Below, one piece after another: positions 33,364-42,545 of a DNA stretch of 53,004 nt. The position numbers and the translations under genes are program-made. How positions within the stretch are numbered: the first letter of the stretch is position 1; each line of letters starts with the position of its first letter. The notes under the pieces are model-generated. The model saw only the letters and a program-made list of their open reading frames with translations. It was not told where the DNA came from and searched no databases. This DNA is from Desulfobulbaceae bacterium (GTDB taxonomy: Bacteria; Desulfobacterota; Desulfobulbia; Desulfobulbales; Desulfobulbaceae): positions 1 to 53,004 of the forward strand of contig JAABPV010000010.1 of NCBI GenBank assembly GCA_011391865.1, read 5' to 3'.

Positions 33364-34263
33364 ATGAGCACGATGATGACCCGAAATCTTCTTGTTTGGC
33401 TCTGCTTTTCCCTCCTGCTGTTTTCTCCAGGCTTGTCTGCGGCGGCACCCCCGCCCAATCTTCTCCACTACGAAGGCTATCTCACCGACAGCGGCGGCGT
33501 TGCTTTGCCGGACGGCACGTACAACATCGTCTTCCGCATCTACAACGTTCCCACTGGCGGCCAAGCCCTTTGGACAGAAACGTGGAACAAAGACACCACG
33601 CAGGCGGCAGTGACTGGCGGCCATTTCCGTTTGCTGCTCGGCACGCACAAGCCGATCACAGCGCAGTTTTTCAGCCAGAACCCCAGCACGTGGATTGGCA
33701 TGACCGTGGGCGGCGATGAAGAGCTATTGCCCCGGCAGCGGATTGCCTCGGTGCCCTATGCGCTGACTGCCGCAACCGCCGAATCCGGCGGCTCTGGTGG
33801 CGGTTCGGGCATTCCCACTGGCGGCATCATCATGTGGAGCGGCGCGGCTGATGCGATTCCCTCCGGCTGGGCACTTTGCGACGGCAGCAACAGCACGCCT
33901 GATCTGCGCGACAAATTCATCATCGGCGCAGGTGGTGCCTACACCGTTGGGCAAACCGGCGGCAGCAGCGGCCACAGTCACAGCATCGGCGGGCAAAGCC
34001 TGAGCACCAGCGCGGCTGGCGACCACGGCCACCACATGGATTTTCAGATTCACAAGGACATGTGCATTGATGACTGCACCGACGGAGCCGACGACGGCAG
34101 CAAAAATGTTGGTTCGGACAGCCACGGCCACCGCATTGCTGGCGACACATGGGGCGCAGGCACGCACAGCCATGCGGTGCCGGATCACAACCACGGCGGC
34201 GCAACCGGCGCGGGCAACGCCTTGCCGCCGTTTTACGCCTTAGCCTTTATCATGAAATTGTGA
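33364..34263 (+). CDS. Secreted phage tail-collar-like protein
   Basis: The 299-residue protein has a signal peptide (MSTMMTRNLLVWLCFSLLLFSPGLSAA). A beta-rich domain follows (LLHYEGYLTDSGGVALPDGTYNIVFRIYN, about 32-145), of a kind common in secreted proteins. A tail-collar-like domain forms the rest (GIIMWSGAADAIPSGWALCDGSNSTPDLRDKFIIGAG, about 160-299), rich in His and Gly (HSHSIGG, HGHHMD). Collar domains occur in phage tail fibres and in contractile or adhesive structures. It precedes an RHS toxin gene by 2 bases, so it is probably in the same operon and may help deliver or attach the toxin. The start codon is one of three nearby ATGs. Confidence 0.65.
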   Translation: MSTMMTRNLLVWLCFSLLLFSPGLSAAAPPPNLLHYEGYLTDSGGVALPDGTYNIVFRIYNVPTGGQALWTETWNKDTTQAAVTGGHFRLLLGTHKPITAQFFSQNPSTWIGMTVGGDEELLPRQRIASVPYALTAATAESGGSGGGSGIPTGGIIMWSGAADAIPSGWALCDGSNSTPDLRDKFIIGAGGAYTVGQTGGSSGHSHSIGGQSLSTSAAGDHGHHMDFQIHKDMCIDDCTDGADDGSKNVGSDSHGHRIAGDTWGAGTHSHAVPDHNHGGATGAGNALPPFYALAFIMKL

Positions 34264-34265
34264 TC

Positions 34266-35651
34266 ATGGGGCGGAACGTGGTGGATTTCATGGGGAATGG
34301 TGTCGCCATCGTCGTAAGGGCAATTCATGAATTGCCCTTACGACGATGGCGGGCATGGGCAAAGAAAATTCTGTCTCTACAGGTTGCCCTTTCCTATCTC
34401 CTGCTCATTTTCTCCACCTCCGCAGGCGCGGCGACGCTCACCTTTGAATACGACCAAGCCGGGAACATGATTTCCGGGCAGGGGCGGTATTACGAATACA
34501 ACGATGCCAACCAGTTAATCAAAGTCAGGAAGGACGCGCCGAGCGGCCCGGTGATTGCGGAATATGTGTACGATTACCAAGGCCAGCGGGTCAAGAAGAC
34601 AGAAAACGGCATCACCACCTATTACATCGGCAAGCACTACGAAGAACGCAAAGGAAATACGGTCAACGAGAAGACCAATTATATTTTTGTCAATGGTCAG
34701 CGGGTTGCGGCAAGAATCAAGAAAGACAATGAACCGGCCAAGGTCAGTTATTATCTGAACAATCATCTTGGCAGTGCCGATGTGGTTGTTGATGAGCAAG
34801 GCAATGTGACGGATAAAGTCCGGTATTATCCGTATGGGGAATACAGAACGCAGCCCAATGCGCAGCGGCATACCTACACCGGCAAGGAGCGCGACGAGGC
34901 GACGGAGCAATATTATTACGAAGCGCGGTATTACAATCCGTTTATCAGGAGGTTTGCGCAAGCGGATACGGTTACGCCGAATTTATATGATCCGCAGAGT
35001 TTGAATAGGTATGCGTACACAAGAAATAATCCTGTTAAATATATTGATCCATCAGGGCATTTTTTTGATGTAGTTCTTGATATAGCTTTTATCGCCAATG
35101 ATATAAAAACATTGGTGACAGATCCGAGTAGTAGAACTGTAGTTAATTATCTTGCATTAGGTGCTGATGTACTTGGTGTCGTTCTTCCTGGAGCCACTGG
35201 GCTGGGTGCCGGAGTCAAGGCAGCAGTTGCTATAGGAGCAAAAAAAGGGCTTGTTGGAATTGCTGTAGCTGGAATCAAAAAAAATTCTTTCAATGCCGTC
35301 GAAAAATTAGGAAAAGAGGTAGATGTTGTCAAAACAATCTCTCTATCAAAAAAGAAATACGGAGAAGCCGCTGAACATATTCAAGATGCGCAAAAAGCAG
35401 GGTATCCAGAAATAGTTACAATTGATCGTAAAAATGCAATCCCACAAAGAAAAGATGCCATTGGAGGAATGCAAAAAGTTGCTAATAAACAATTAGATGA
35501 GTATCCTCCAGCAATGTTTACAGAAGGCGGAAAAGGGGCAAGCGTTAGAGCAATAAATCCTAAAGATAATATGGCAGCTGGGGCGTGCATTGGGAATTCA
35601 TGTCGTGGTCTTTCAGACGGAAATAAAGTTAGAATCAAGGTCACAGATTGA
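34266..35651 (+). CDS. Short RHS toxin with NucA/NucB-type DNase tip
   Basis: The 461-residue protein has a hydrophobic export-like segment at about 41-57. A few YD repeats follow (YDQAGNMISGQGRYYEYNDANQL), then the RHS core (HLGSADVVVDEQGNV, GKERDEATEQYYYEARYYNP) ending at DPSG (261-264). After DPSG the variable tip changes to AT-rich DNA. The tip's last about 95 residues (KKYGEAAEHIQDAQKAGYPE, then YPPAMFTEGGKGASVR, then DNMAAGACIGN) match the NucA/NucB deoxyribonuclease family. The first about 35 residues, encoded across a 48-bp palindrome (VVRAIHELPLRRW), look like an insertion. Start at ATG 34266. The next gene is a ComJ-like immunity protein. Confidence 0.85.
   Translation: MGRNVVDFMGNGVAIVVRAIHELPLRRWRAWAKKILSLQVALSYLLLIFSTSAGAATLTFEYDQAGNMISGQGRYYEYNDANQLIKVRKDAPSGPVIAEYVYDYQGQRVKKTENGITTYYIGKHYEERKGNTVNEKTNYIFVNGQRVAARIKKDNEPAKVSYYLNNHLGSADVVVDEQGNVTDKVRYYPYGEYRTQPNAQRHTYTGKERDEATEQYYYEARYYNPFIRRFAQADTVTPNLYDPQSLNRYAYTRNNPVKYIDPSGHFFDVVLDIAFIANDIKTLVTDPSSRTVVNYLALGADVLGVVLPGATGLGAGVKAAVAIGAKKGLVGIAVAGIKKNSFNAVEKLGKEVDVVKTISLSKKKYGEAAEHIQDAQKAGYPEIVTIDRKNAIPQRKDAIGGMQKVANKQLDEYPPAMFTEGGKGASVRAINPKDNMAAGACIGNSCRGLSDGNKVRIKVTD
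34304..34351. repeat. 48-bp perfect palindrome inside the RHS gene start
   Basis: The 24-base arms are exact complements, centred between 34327 and 34328. The central 28 bases share the ATTCATGAAT core with the palindrome at 25562-25603. The palindrome is translated in frame as part of the RHS N-terminus, before the hydrophobic segment. Confidence 0.85.
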
Positions 35652-36124
35652 TGAATAATTTGTCTTTTGAAATATATTTGTCTTATTCTCAGTTGTGTAT
35701 TTTTTCTTCATCTATAGAAAACCCTTTTAATTATTGGAGCGAAAGAAATTTTTCTCAAGGTTTTTCGTGGCGACCTTTTAGTGTTTCATTCAGAGCCTTG
35801 ACTGATGAAGGTGAATATAAGATATTCGTTTATATAGAAGATGACATTCCAGATATATCTATTGGTTGCATCCGTTCTTTCAGGGTGCCTTTTGAGGTGC
35901 AGTCCTATCCTATTGAGATAGGAAGTATTTCAGATACGAAAATTATTAATTTACCTAAAGGGAAATATATACTGCAAGTAGAATTTCTAAAAATTACAGA
36001 AGGAATGGCCCCTGAGGTAAATATTAGATTAAATTTTGGAGAGACAGATTTTCTTATATTGAAAAATGATGATGAAATTGTAGTTAATGGCGATTTTGAT
36101 TTAATGGCAATGCCTGCTAATTAA
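35651..36124 (+). CDS. ComJ/Nin-like nuclease inhibitor, likely immunity protein
   Basis: The 157-residue protein shows YLSYSQLCIFSSSIENPFNYW, FSQGFSWRPFSVSF and later IEIGSISDTKIINLPKGKYILQVEF. These are features of the ComJ (Nin) family, whose Bacillus member inhibits the nuclease NucA. The ATG overlaps the stop of the RHS gene by one base, so the two are translationally coupled. The coupling and the NucA/NucB tip next to it make immunity to that DNase the natural role. The gene is strongly AT-rich compared with the following gene, as is usual for toxin tip/immunity modules. Confidence 0.75.
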   Translation: MNNLSFEIYLSYSQLCIFSSSIENPFNYWSERNFSQGFSWRPFSVSFRALTDEGEYKIFVYIEDDIPDISIGCIRSFRVPFEVQSYPIEIGSISDTKIINLPKGKYILQVEFLKITEGMAPEVNIRLNFGETDFLILKNDDEIVVNGDFDLMAMPAN

Positions 36125-36146
36125 ATTTCTATGTGGCATCACATAA

Positions 36147-39100
36147 ATGCGTTCTCCATCAAAAATTTTCCTCTTCCTCCTCCTTTCCACTCCCGCCCTC
36201 GCCGCCAACCCCAGCGAGTTCGACTACCATTACAAATTCTCCGCCGCTGCCAAGCCGGAAACCCGGCTGCAAAACATCTGGGGCGCATGGCAGACCGACC
36301 TCAACTCCGGCGCGTTCGGCTACAGCTTTGACCTGGAAACGCCTCCGGGTACTGCTGGCCTGAAACCAAAACTCCAGCTCACCTACAACAGCCAGGCCGC
36401 GCAAAGCAAGGCTGGCTGGACGGGCGCAGGCTGGGAACTGCCCATTCCCTACATCCAGCGCGACATCGAGCACACCAAAACCGATGCCTCGGACGACAGC
36501 TTCGACCTGATCATGGACGGCAAGCACGATCTGGTGGCGCAGGGTTCCGGCCAGTTTAAAACCAAGATTGACAGCTGGATGAGCATTCAGGCGGTGTCCG
36601 GCGGCAGCAACGAGAAGAGCACGTATTGGCTTGTCCGCAGCAAGGACGGCACGACCTATCGCTTCGGCTATTTCGGCAACTCCGAGCAGATGCAGACCAA
36701 CCGCGACACGCGGGTGACAACGCAGTCCGCCCGCTGGTGGTTGGACACGGTGACGGACACCAACGGCAACAGCATTCATTTTACCTACAGCGAAATCGGC
36801 GGCATCACCTATCCCAGCGCGATTGAATACAACCGCGACAAGCAGCGGCGGATCAGCTTCACGTGGGAAAACAACCCGTATGCGTATCTGACTGTCAGCC
36901 AAGGCTCGGAAGAAAAATTCACACAGCGGCTGAAATCGGTCAGCGTCAGCGTGCAGGGCAAATTGGTCAGACGCTACGACCTGAGCTATCAGAGCAACGA
37001 AATCGGCTCCAACTCCCTGCTCACCGCCATCACCACGGTGGGCGCGGACGGCGCGTCCACGCTGCCGCCAGTCAGGTTCAGCTACAAGCCGCTGACCACC
37101 GGCTTTGACACGGGCCGCGCTTGGGGCAATTCCGCCGGTGTCCCGATCATGGAAACCGACGACGACAGCGACACGGTTAAAGACCTGATTGATGTCAACG
37201 GCGACGGCCTGCCCGACCGGGTGCAGCACAAGGACAGCACGTGGAAAATCCGCCTGAACAATGGCTCCGGCTTTGACGCGGGGGAAACCGTCTGGGGCAT
37301 TCCTTCCAGCAAATGGGCCATCCGCCAAGTCCACACCCCGGATGAAAATAAAGAGGAAGCTAACACCCGCACCGCGCCAATGGACGTGAACCGGGACGGC
37401 TACATTGATTTTGTCTGCGCTGACGACAAAGACGACGACGGCAAGCGCGACACCTGCTTGCAACAGGGCGTGTTCAATGTCTTTCTCGGCAATGGCGGCG
37501 GCTTCCCGACGCAGCAGTATTGGCCACTGCCCACGGACAAGGTTTTTGTCCAGCGGGTGCGCGACATGAAGGACAGCTCCGGCGATGTCCGCCAAGCCTT
37601 CATTGACATGAACGGCGACGGACGGCCTGATTTGGTCAAGGCCAACATCTCCGACGACAGGTTCATGAAAAATGTTGACAACGGCTGGGTGGTCTGGCGC
37701 AACACTGGCTCCGGCTTTGTCGGCAGTTGGTGGCTCTGGCCTGACCCCCTCGGCGCAGACTACAAAGGCTACATCACTGATGTTCACTACAAAAAAAGCG
37801 ACAAAACCACGCCGGTCAAAGTCACCTATGAGGACATGAACGGCGACGGCCTGCCTGATCTGATTGATGCGCGGGACAATTCCGGCAATTGGAAGATTTA
37901 TTTCAACGACGGCAGCCGCTTCCTCAAGCCTGCTGAAACGTGGGCCGCTGGAGCTGAGTACATCCGCAACGCCAAAGAAGGCGGCGACCTGAAGGACAAC
38001 CTGATTGACATGAACGGCGACGGCCTGCCTGACCGGGTGTACGGCATCAACGGCGGCGAATGGCGGGTGCGCTTCAACAACGGCAGGGGCTTCACCGAGC
38101 GGAGCTGGGCCACCAACGCTGGTCTGCCGGACAAAAATTTGCGCGACATCAAGGAAGGGCTGCGCAATCACCGCGAGATTCTCGACATCAACGGCGACGG
38201 TTCGCCGGATTTGCTCCGACGGACTTCGACTTCCGGCGACTGGACGGTATATCCCAACCGGGCTGTGCAGACCGATTTGCTGAACAACGTCACCACTTCC
38301 TACGGCGGCACAGTCACGGTCAATTACGCATCCTCGCGCAGCTTCCCGCAAACCCGCCTGCCCTTCAACTTCTGGCTGGTGGCTTCCACAAGCACCAACA
38401 ACGGCATGAGCGGCGATCATGCCCTGAGCGCAAGCACCAGTTACAGCTATCAGGGCGGCCTTTACGACTACCCGACCCGTGAATTCCGTGGCTTCTCAAA
38501 AGTGACGGAAACCAGAGCCGACAGCACGAGAAAGGAGCACTATTTCCATCAGGACGAGGGCCGCAAGGGCAAGACATACTTCGAGCCGCTGCTCGCTGCG
38601 GACGGGAGAAAATATTCCGCCACTGAATCCGCGTGGACAGCAGCGGCCAGCGGCGGGGTGTACAAAACCCTGCTCGCGGCAGAGAACAAGCAGACCTTTG
38701 ACGGCACAGACACAGCCAAGACCCTGCGGACGGAATATCCATCTTGGGACATGTTCGGCAACCCGCTTCTGATCCGGCACCTGAACGACACAGCCACTGC
38801 TGCCGACGATCTGTATGAATATTCGGCCTATGTTTACAACACTTCGCGCTGGATTGTGGACAAACCGTGGCGGCATTGGTTCTCGGCAACAGAAAGCGGC
38901 CCGGCCCTGCGGGAGACCAAATATCTCTACGACGGCAAAGGACTGCAAGGCATCCCGGACAAGGGCAATCTGACCGGCAAAATTGAGGTCATCAACGCCA
39001 AGAGCGAAGCCCTGACCTCGTATCAATACGACAGCTTTGGCAATCAGATCAGCGTCACTGATGCCGAGGGCAGAATCAGCCGGACAGAATGGGACGGGAC

Positions 39101-41795
39101 TTTCCACGCCTTTCCGGTCAAGAAAATCAATGCCCTGAATCATGCGGCCACGGCGACCTTCAACCCGGCCACCGGCGAACCGCTGACTGAGACCGACCCG
39201 AACGGCTACGTCACCCAGTATCAATACGACACCTTCCAGCGGCTGGTGAAAAAGGCTTTGCCGTATGACTCGCTGAGTTCTCCCACAGAAATAGTTGCTT
39301 ATTTTATCGACGGCACTGCGCCAGAGTCGGTGCGGGTCTCGAAAAAGACGGCGGAAAAAGAGATTCCTGAAGACCCGTCCTTTAACCGGCTGGAAGCGTG
39401 GCAATATACCGACGGCTTCGGCGACCTGATTCAGGAGCGAAGCGAGGCGGAAAATTCGGCCCAGCAGATTGCTGCGGATCATTTTTATGACAAGATGGGC
39501 CGGGTGAAGCGGAAGAACCTGCCGCGCCTTGTCCCTGCATCCGCCGCCTACGCTGCGGCCAGCAAGAGCAGTCCCGGCCTCAGCTACGAATACGACCCAT
39601 TGGGCAGACCGGTCAAAGTGATTAACCCGGACGGCAGCTTCCTCAGTCGGGTCTTTGATCAATGGAAGGTCAGCGAGACCGATGAAAATGGGCATCTGAT
39701 GGAGTATTTCTTCAATGCCCAAGAAAAGCCGGTCAAGGTGATTGAGCACACTCAGCAAGGGCCGTACACCACCAGCTACGAATACAGCCGCTTTGGTGAG
39801 ATTGAAAAGATTATCGATCATTACCGCAATGTCACCAAGTATAGCTACGATGCTTTAGGCCGAAAGACTGCCTCGGTTGATCCTAACCTTGGCAGGTGGA
39901 CATATAAATACGATCTGGTCGGCAATCTCCGTTCTCAGACCGACAGCCGGGAGGTGCGGATTGCCATCAGCTACGATAAGCTGAACCGAAAGATCAAGGA
40001 AGATCGGCCAAAAGATCAGGACATCTTCTACGAATACGACACAGAGGTGATCGGCCCGATAGCGAAAATCACTGATCACGCAGGAGAAGTGCGCTTCAGC
40101 TACGACAAGCGTCTGCGTAAGATCAAGGAAACACGCAAGATAGATCAGTACGCTTGGACAACGGCATGGCAATATGACCAGATGGACAGGGTCATCCGCG
40201 AAACCAGACCGGATGGAAAAAGTATTGTTTATAAATACAACAACCAAGGTCTGTTAGATAGCATCCCAACACTGATTTCCAATCTCGACTACAACGCCAG
40301 CGGCCAGCTTGCCAAACTGTCCCGCAGCAACGGGGTGAATACAGATTATGAGTATTATCCCGGCAACCTGCGCCTGAAAACGCTGCTCACTCCGGCCAAG
40401 CAGAACTATGCGTATGAATTCGACAAGAAAGGAAACATTCTGACGCTCACCGATGCGGTTGAGCCGTTCAAAGAAACCTTCAAATATGATGATCTGGACA
40501 GGCTGATCTCTGCTGAAGGCGCAGGCAGCTACGCTGTTCAGTATCAGTATGACGCGGTCGGCAATCTCAACCGTGTCACGCAAGACGGCAGAATGCAGCT
40601 CCTCTCTTATGGCAGCAGCGGCAGCATTCCTCACGCTGTGACTGCCATCAACACGGATTTGCCCATCATCGCTTCATTTTTTGTCAATAATAACGCTCTC
40701 TACACCACACGTCCCGCAGTGACGCTGAACAGCGTGGTCAGTGGCGGCACTTCATTCATGGCCAGCGAGAGCAAGGACTTTGCCGGGGCGGCGTGGCAGC
40801 CGTATCAAGAAAACGCCAGCTTCACCCTTTCTTCCGGCTACGGCGAGAAGACTGTCTATTTCAAGGTCAAAAACGACAGCGGCGAATCTGAGGTGAAAAG
40901 CGACCGGATTGAATATCTGGCCGACAGCAACGGCGACGGTGTACCGGACAAGCATGACCGGGATGCTGACGGCATGGCTGATTCGTGGGAGTTGCGCTAT
41001 GGCTTGAATCCCAATGATCCTTCTGACGCGGACGGTGATTTGGATGGTGACGGCTTGTCCAATAAAGAAGAATTTCTGCGCGGCACTGATCCAACCAGCG
41101 CGGACAGCGACGGCGACGGCATCAATGACAAGGAAGAGGTGGACAACGGCACCAATCCGGCTGATCCCGACACTGATCATGACGGGCTGGACGACCTGCG
41201 CGATCCATATCCTTTGACACCGTTTCAAGATGCGGTGAGTAAAAAATATCTCCTCAAGGCGGAACGCTTCCTGCCCGGCGGCGGCGAGCGCAGTGCTTCC
41301 GCAGGTCTTTTCCTCCATGACCTGCTTGGCAATGGCCTGATTCCTCTGCATGAAACAGCCCTGATTATTTTCGATACCGATCAAGACGGTGTGGCCGACC
41401 GGAATGACAACTGCTTGTCATCCGCAAACGCTGACCAAGCAGACACTGATGGCGACCGTTTAGGCGACAGCTGCGACCCGGATGATGACAATGACGGGGT
41501 GGAAGACAGTCAAGACAACTGCCGCCTGATAGCGAATGCGGATCAGCTTGATACTGACGGCGACGGCAGAGGCGATGCCTGCGACGAGGACGATGACAAT
41601 GACGGAATGCCGGATTGGTGGGAAAGCAAATATGGCCTTAACCCGAAAGATCCGGCTGACGCGCAGCTTGATTCTGACAAAGATGGTCTGAGCAATCTGG
41701 AAGAATATAAGGCTGGCGGTGTCCCCCGCGCTGAGATGGCAGAGCCTGCGCCAAGTTTAGAAGGAGTGTACATGCTTTTACTGAAGAGGGGATAA
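36147..41795 (+). CDS. Giant secreted SpvB/TcdB-like protein with YD repeats and type-3 calcium repeats
   Basis: The 1882-residue protein has a signal peptide (1-19) and an SpvB-like region (about 45-350, starting GAFGYSFDLETPPGTAGLKPKL). At least five FG-GAP/VCBS-type blades follow (DVNGDGLPDRV, DMNGDGRPDLV, DMNGDGLPDLI, about 350-700). Then come a TcdB-like linker, many YD repeats (YEYDPLGRPVKVINPDG, YEYSRFGEI; about 1000-1480), a short beta domain (about 1510-1590) and Asp-rich thrombospondin-type-3 calcium repeats (DTDGDGRGDACDEDDDNDG, to about 1850). It lacks the RHS core ending (no DPxG junction) and any toxin tip. It follows the immunity gene after 22 bases. It may be the shell component that works with the short RHS toxin upstream; that pairing is inferred. 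Confidence 0.8.
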   Translation: MRSPSKIFLFLLLSTPALAANPSEFDYHYKFSAAAKPETRLQNIWGAWQTDLNSGAFGYSFDLETPPGTAGLKPKLQLTYNSQAAQSKAGWTGAGWELPIPYIQRDIEHTKTDASDDSFDLIMDGKHDLVAQGSGQFKTKIDSWMSIQAVSGGSNEKSTYWLVRSKDGTTYRFGYFGNSEQMQTNRDTRVTTQSARWWLDTVTDTNGNSIHFTYSEIGGITYPSAIEYNRDKQRRISFTWENNPYAYLTVSQGSEEKFTQRLKSVSVSVQGKLVRRYDLSYQSNEIGSNSLLTAITTVGADGASTLPPVRFSYKPLTTGFDTGRAWGNSAGVPIMETDDDSDTVKDLIDVNGDGLPDRVQHKDSTWKIRLNNGSGFDAGETVWGIPSSKWAIRQVHTPDENKEEANTRTAPMDVNRDGYIDFVCADDKDDDGKRDTCLQQGVFNVFLGNGGGFPTQQYWPLPTDKVFVQRVRDMKDSSGDVRQAFIDMNGDGRPDLVKANISDDRFMKNVDNGWVVWRNTGSGFVGSWWLWPDPLGADYKGYITDVHYKKSDKTTPVKVTYEDMNGDGLPDLIDARDNSGNWKIYFNDGSRFLKPAETWAAGAEYIRNAKEGGDLKDNLIDMNGDGLPDRVYGINGGEWRVRFNNGRGFTERSWATNAGLPDKNLRDIKEGLRNHREILDINGDGSPDLLRRTSTSGDWTVYPNRAVQTDLLNNVTTSYGGTVTVNYASSRSFPQTRLPFNFWLVASTSTNNGMSGDHALSASTSYSYQGGLYDYPTREFRGFSKVTETRADSTRKEHYFHQDEGRKGKTYFEPLLAADGRKYSATESAWTAAASGGVYKTLLAAENKQTFDGTDTAKTLRTEYPSWDMFGNPLLIRHLNDTATAADDLYEYSAYVYNTSRWIVDKPWRHWFSATESGPALRETKYLYDGKGLQGIPDKGNLTGKIEVINAKSEALTSYQYDSFGNQISVTDAEGRISRTEWDGTFHAFPVKKINALNHAATATFNPATGEPLTETDPNGYVTQYQYDTFQRLVKKALPYDSLSSPTEIVAYFIDGTAPESVRVSKKTAEKEIPEDPSFNRLEAWQYTDGFGDLIQERSEAENSAQQIAADHFYDKMGRVKRKNLPRLVPASAAYAAASKSSPGLSYEYDPLGRPVKVINPDGSFLSRVFDQWKVSETDENGHLMEYFFNAQEKPVKVIEHTQQGPYTTSYEYSRFGEIEKIIDHYRNVTKYSYDALGRKTASVDPNLGRWTYKYDLVGNLRSQTDSREVRIAISYDKLNRKIKEDRPKDQDIFYEYDTEVIGPIAKITDHAGEVRFSYDKRLRKIKETRKIDQYAWTTAWQYDQMDRVIRETRPDGKSIVYKYNNQGLLDSIPTLISNLDYNASGQLAKLSRSNGVNTDYEYYPGNLRLKTLLTPAKQNYAYEFDKKGNILTLTDAVEPFKETFKYDDLDRLISAEGAGSYAVQYQYDAVGNLNRVTQDGRMQLLSYGSSGSIPHAVTAINTDLPIIASFFVNNNALYTTRPAVTLNSVVSGGTSFMASESKDFAGAAWQPYQENASFTLSSGYGEKTVYFKVKNDSGESEVKSDRIEYLADSNGDGVPDKHDRDADGMADSWELRYGLNPNDPSDADGDLDGDGLSNKEEFLRGTDPTSADSDGDGINDKEEVDNGTNPADPDTDHDGLDDLRDPYPLTPFQDAVSKKYLLKAERFLPGGGERSASAGLFLHDLLGNGLIPLHETALIIFDTDQDGVADRNDNCLSSANADQADTDGDRLGDSCDPDDDNDGVEDSQDNCRLIANADQLDTDGDGRGDACDEDDDNDGMPDWWESKYGLNPKDPADAQLDSDKDGLSNLEEYKAGGVPRAEMAEPAPSLEGVYMLLLKRG

Positions 41796-41820
41796 GTGCT
41801 ACTGAGCACACTGAACTGAA

Positions 41821-41864
41821 GCCAGCTTCATCAGGTTGCGATAGCCGTCCTCGTTCATCGCCAG
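41821..41864. repeat. dnaE fragment 3 (copy of 31071-31114), left flank of HigBA
   Basis: 44 bases match 31071-31114 of dnaE at 43 positions in the same orientation. It starts 26 bases after the stop of the giant SpvB/YD gene. With fragment 4 (42546-42654) it forms a direct repeat around the HigBA pair. Confidence 0.9.
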
Positions 41865-41880
41865 AACCACTTGATCTCCG

Positions 41881-41909
41881 TTGACAAATATTCGCAAACA
41901 TGCTAACTT
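41881..41909 (+). promoter_or_regulatory. Promoter of the HigBA pair, leaderless layout
   Basis: TTGACA (41881-41886) and TAACTT (41904-41909) are separated by 17 bases. The ATG of the toxin starts 7 bases after the -10 box, so the transcript would have almost no leader. Confidence 0.6.
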
Positions 41910-41915
41910 GGCACC

Positions 41916-42269
41916 ATGCGGAAAATAATCTTTTATCGAACAGAAACGGGCAGATGCCCTGTGGAAGAATACCTCGACTCCCTTTCAGACAAACAGGCCG
42001 AAAAGGTCTTCTTTGTCCTCGACATAGTGGAGAAATTCGAGCTTGTCCCCAGCAAATTTCTGAAAAAATTGGAAGCCACCGATGACATATGGGAGATCAG
42101 AGTTCAGCAAGGCAATGACATTTTCCGTCTCTTAGGCTTCTTTGACGGCGAACAGATTGTCGTTCTCAATCATGCTTTCACCAAAAAGAGTCAGAAAACC
42201 CCTCCCAAGGAAATCAAGACAGCCGAGCAGCGCAAGAAAGACTATTTCTCACGAAAGGAACTGCAATGA
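41916..42269 (+). CDS. HigB/Gp49-like toxin
   Basis: The 117-residue protein MRKIIFYRTETGRCPVEEYLDSL, with LKKLEATDDIWEIRVQQGNDIFRLLGFF and LNHAFTKKSQKTPPKEI, matches the phage-derived Gp49-like/HigB family of RelE-fold mRNA interferases. The toxin gene comes first and overlaps the antitoxin ATG by 4 bases (ATGA), the usual HigBA order. The unit is flanked by direct repeats of dnaE sequence. Confidence 0.85.
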   Translation: MRKIIFYRTETGRCPVEEYLDSLSDKQAEKVFFVLDIVEKFELVPSKFLKKLEATDDIWEIRVQQGNDIFRLLGFFDGEQIVVLNHAFTKKSQKTPPKEIKTAEQRKKDYFSRKELQ

Positions 42270-42541
42270 GCGATTTTCAAAGATATAAAGCGAAACGGAT
42301 GCAGAATCATTCTGAATTCTGGGAAAACTATGAAGAGCGTGCGGACACCTTTCAGATAGGGATGCTTCTCAAACAGGCGCGGAAAGAGGCTGGTCTGACG
42401 CAAGAGCAGATTGCGAACGAACTCAAGACAACCAAGTCGGTTATTTCAAGAATGGAAAATCATGCAAAGGACATCCGCCTTTCCACGTTGGAGAAATTTG
42501 CTAAGGCAGTGGGACGGCGTATTCAGGTTGTGCTGGTTTGA
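42266..42541 (+). CDS. HigA-like Xre-family antitoxin
   Basis: The 91-residue protein has a helix-turn-helix (LLKQARKEAGLTQEQIANELKTTKSVISRMENH, about residues 35-67) of the Xre/HTH_3 type and a short tail (FAKAVGRRIQVVLV). It would neutralise HigB and repress the shared promoter at 41881-41909. The stop lies 4 bases before dnaE fragment 4. Confidence 0.85.
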   Translation: MSDFQRYKAKRMQNHSEFWENYEERADTFQIGMLLKQARKEAGLTQEQIANELKTTKSVISRMENHAKDIRLSTLEKFAKAVGRRIQVVLV

Positions 42542-42545
42542 CTGT

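Noticed and set aside
34149..34265. Upstream extension of the RHS gene to 34149
   Set aside because: That part overlaps the end of the collar-like gene in another frame; the ATG at 34266 comes right after the stop.
36159..38420. 753-residue minus-strand ORF opposite the SpvB/YD gene
   Set aside because: It is antisense to clear SpvB and FG-GAP repeats and shows no domain of its own.
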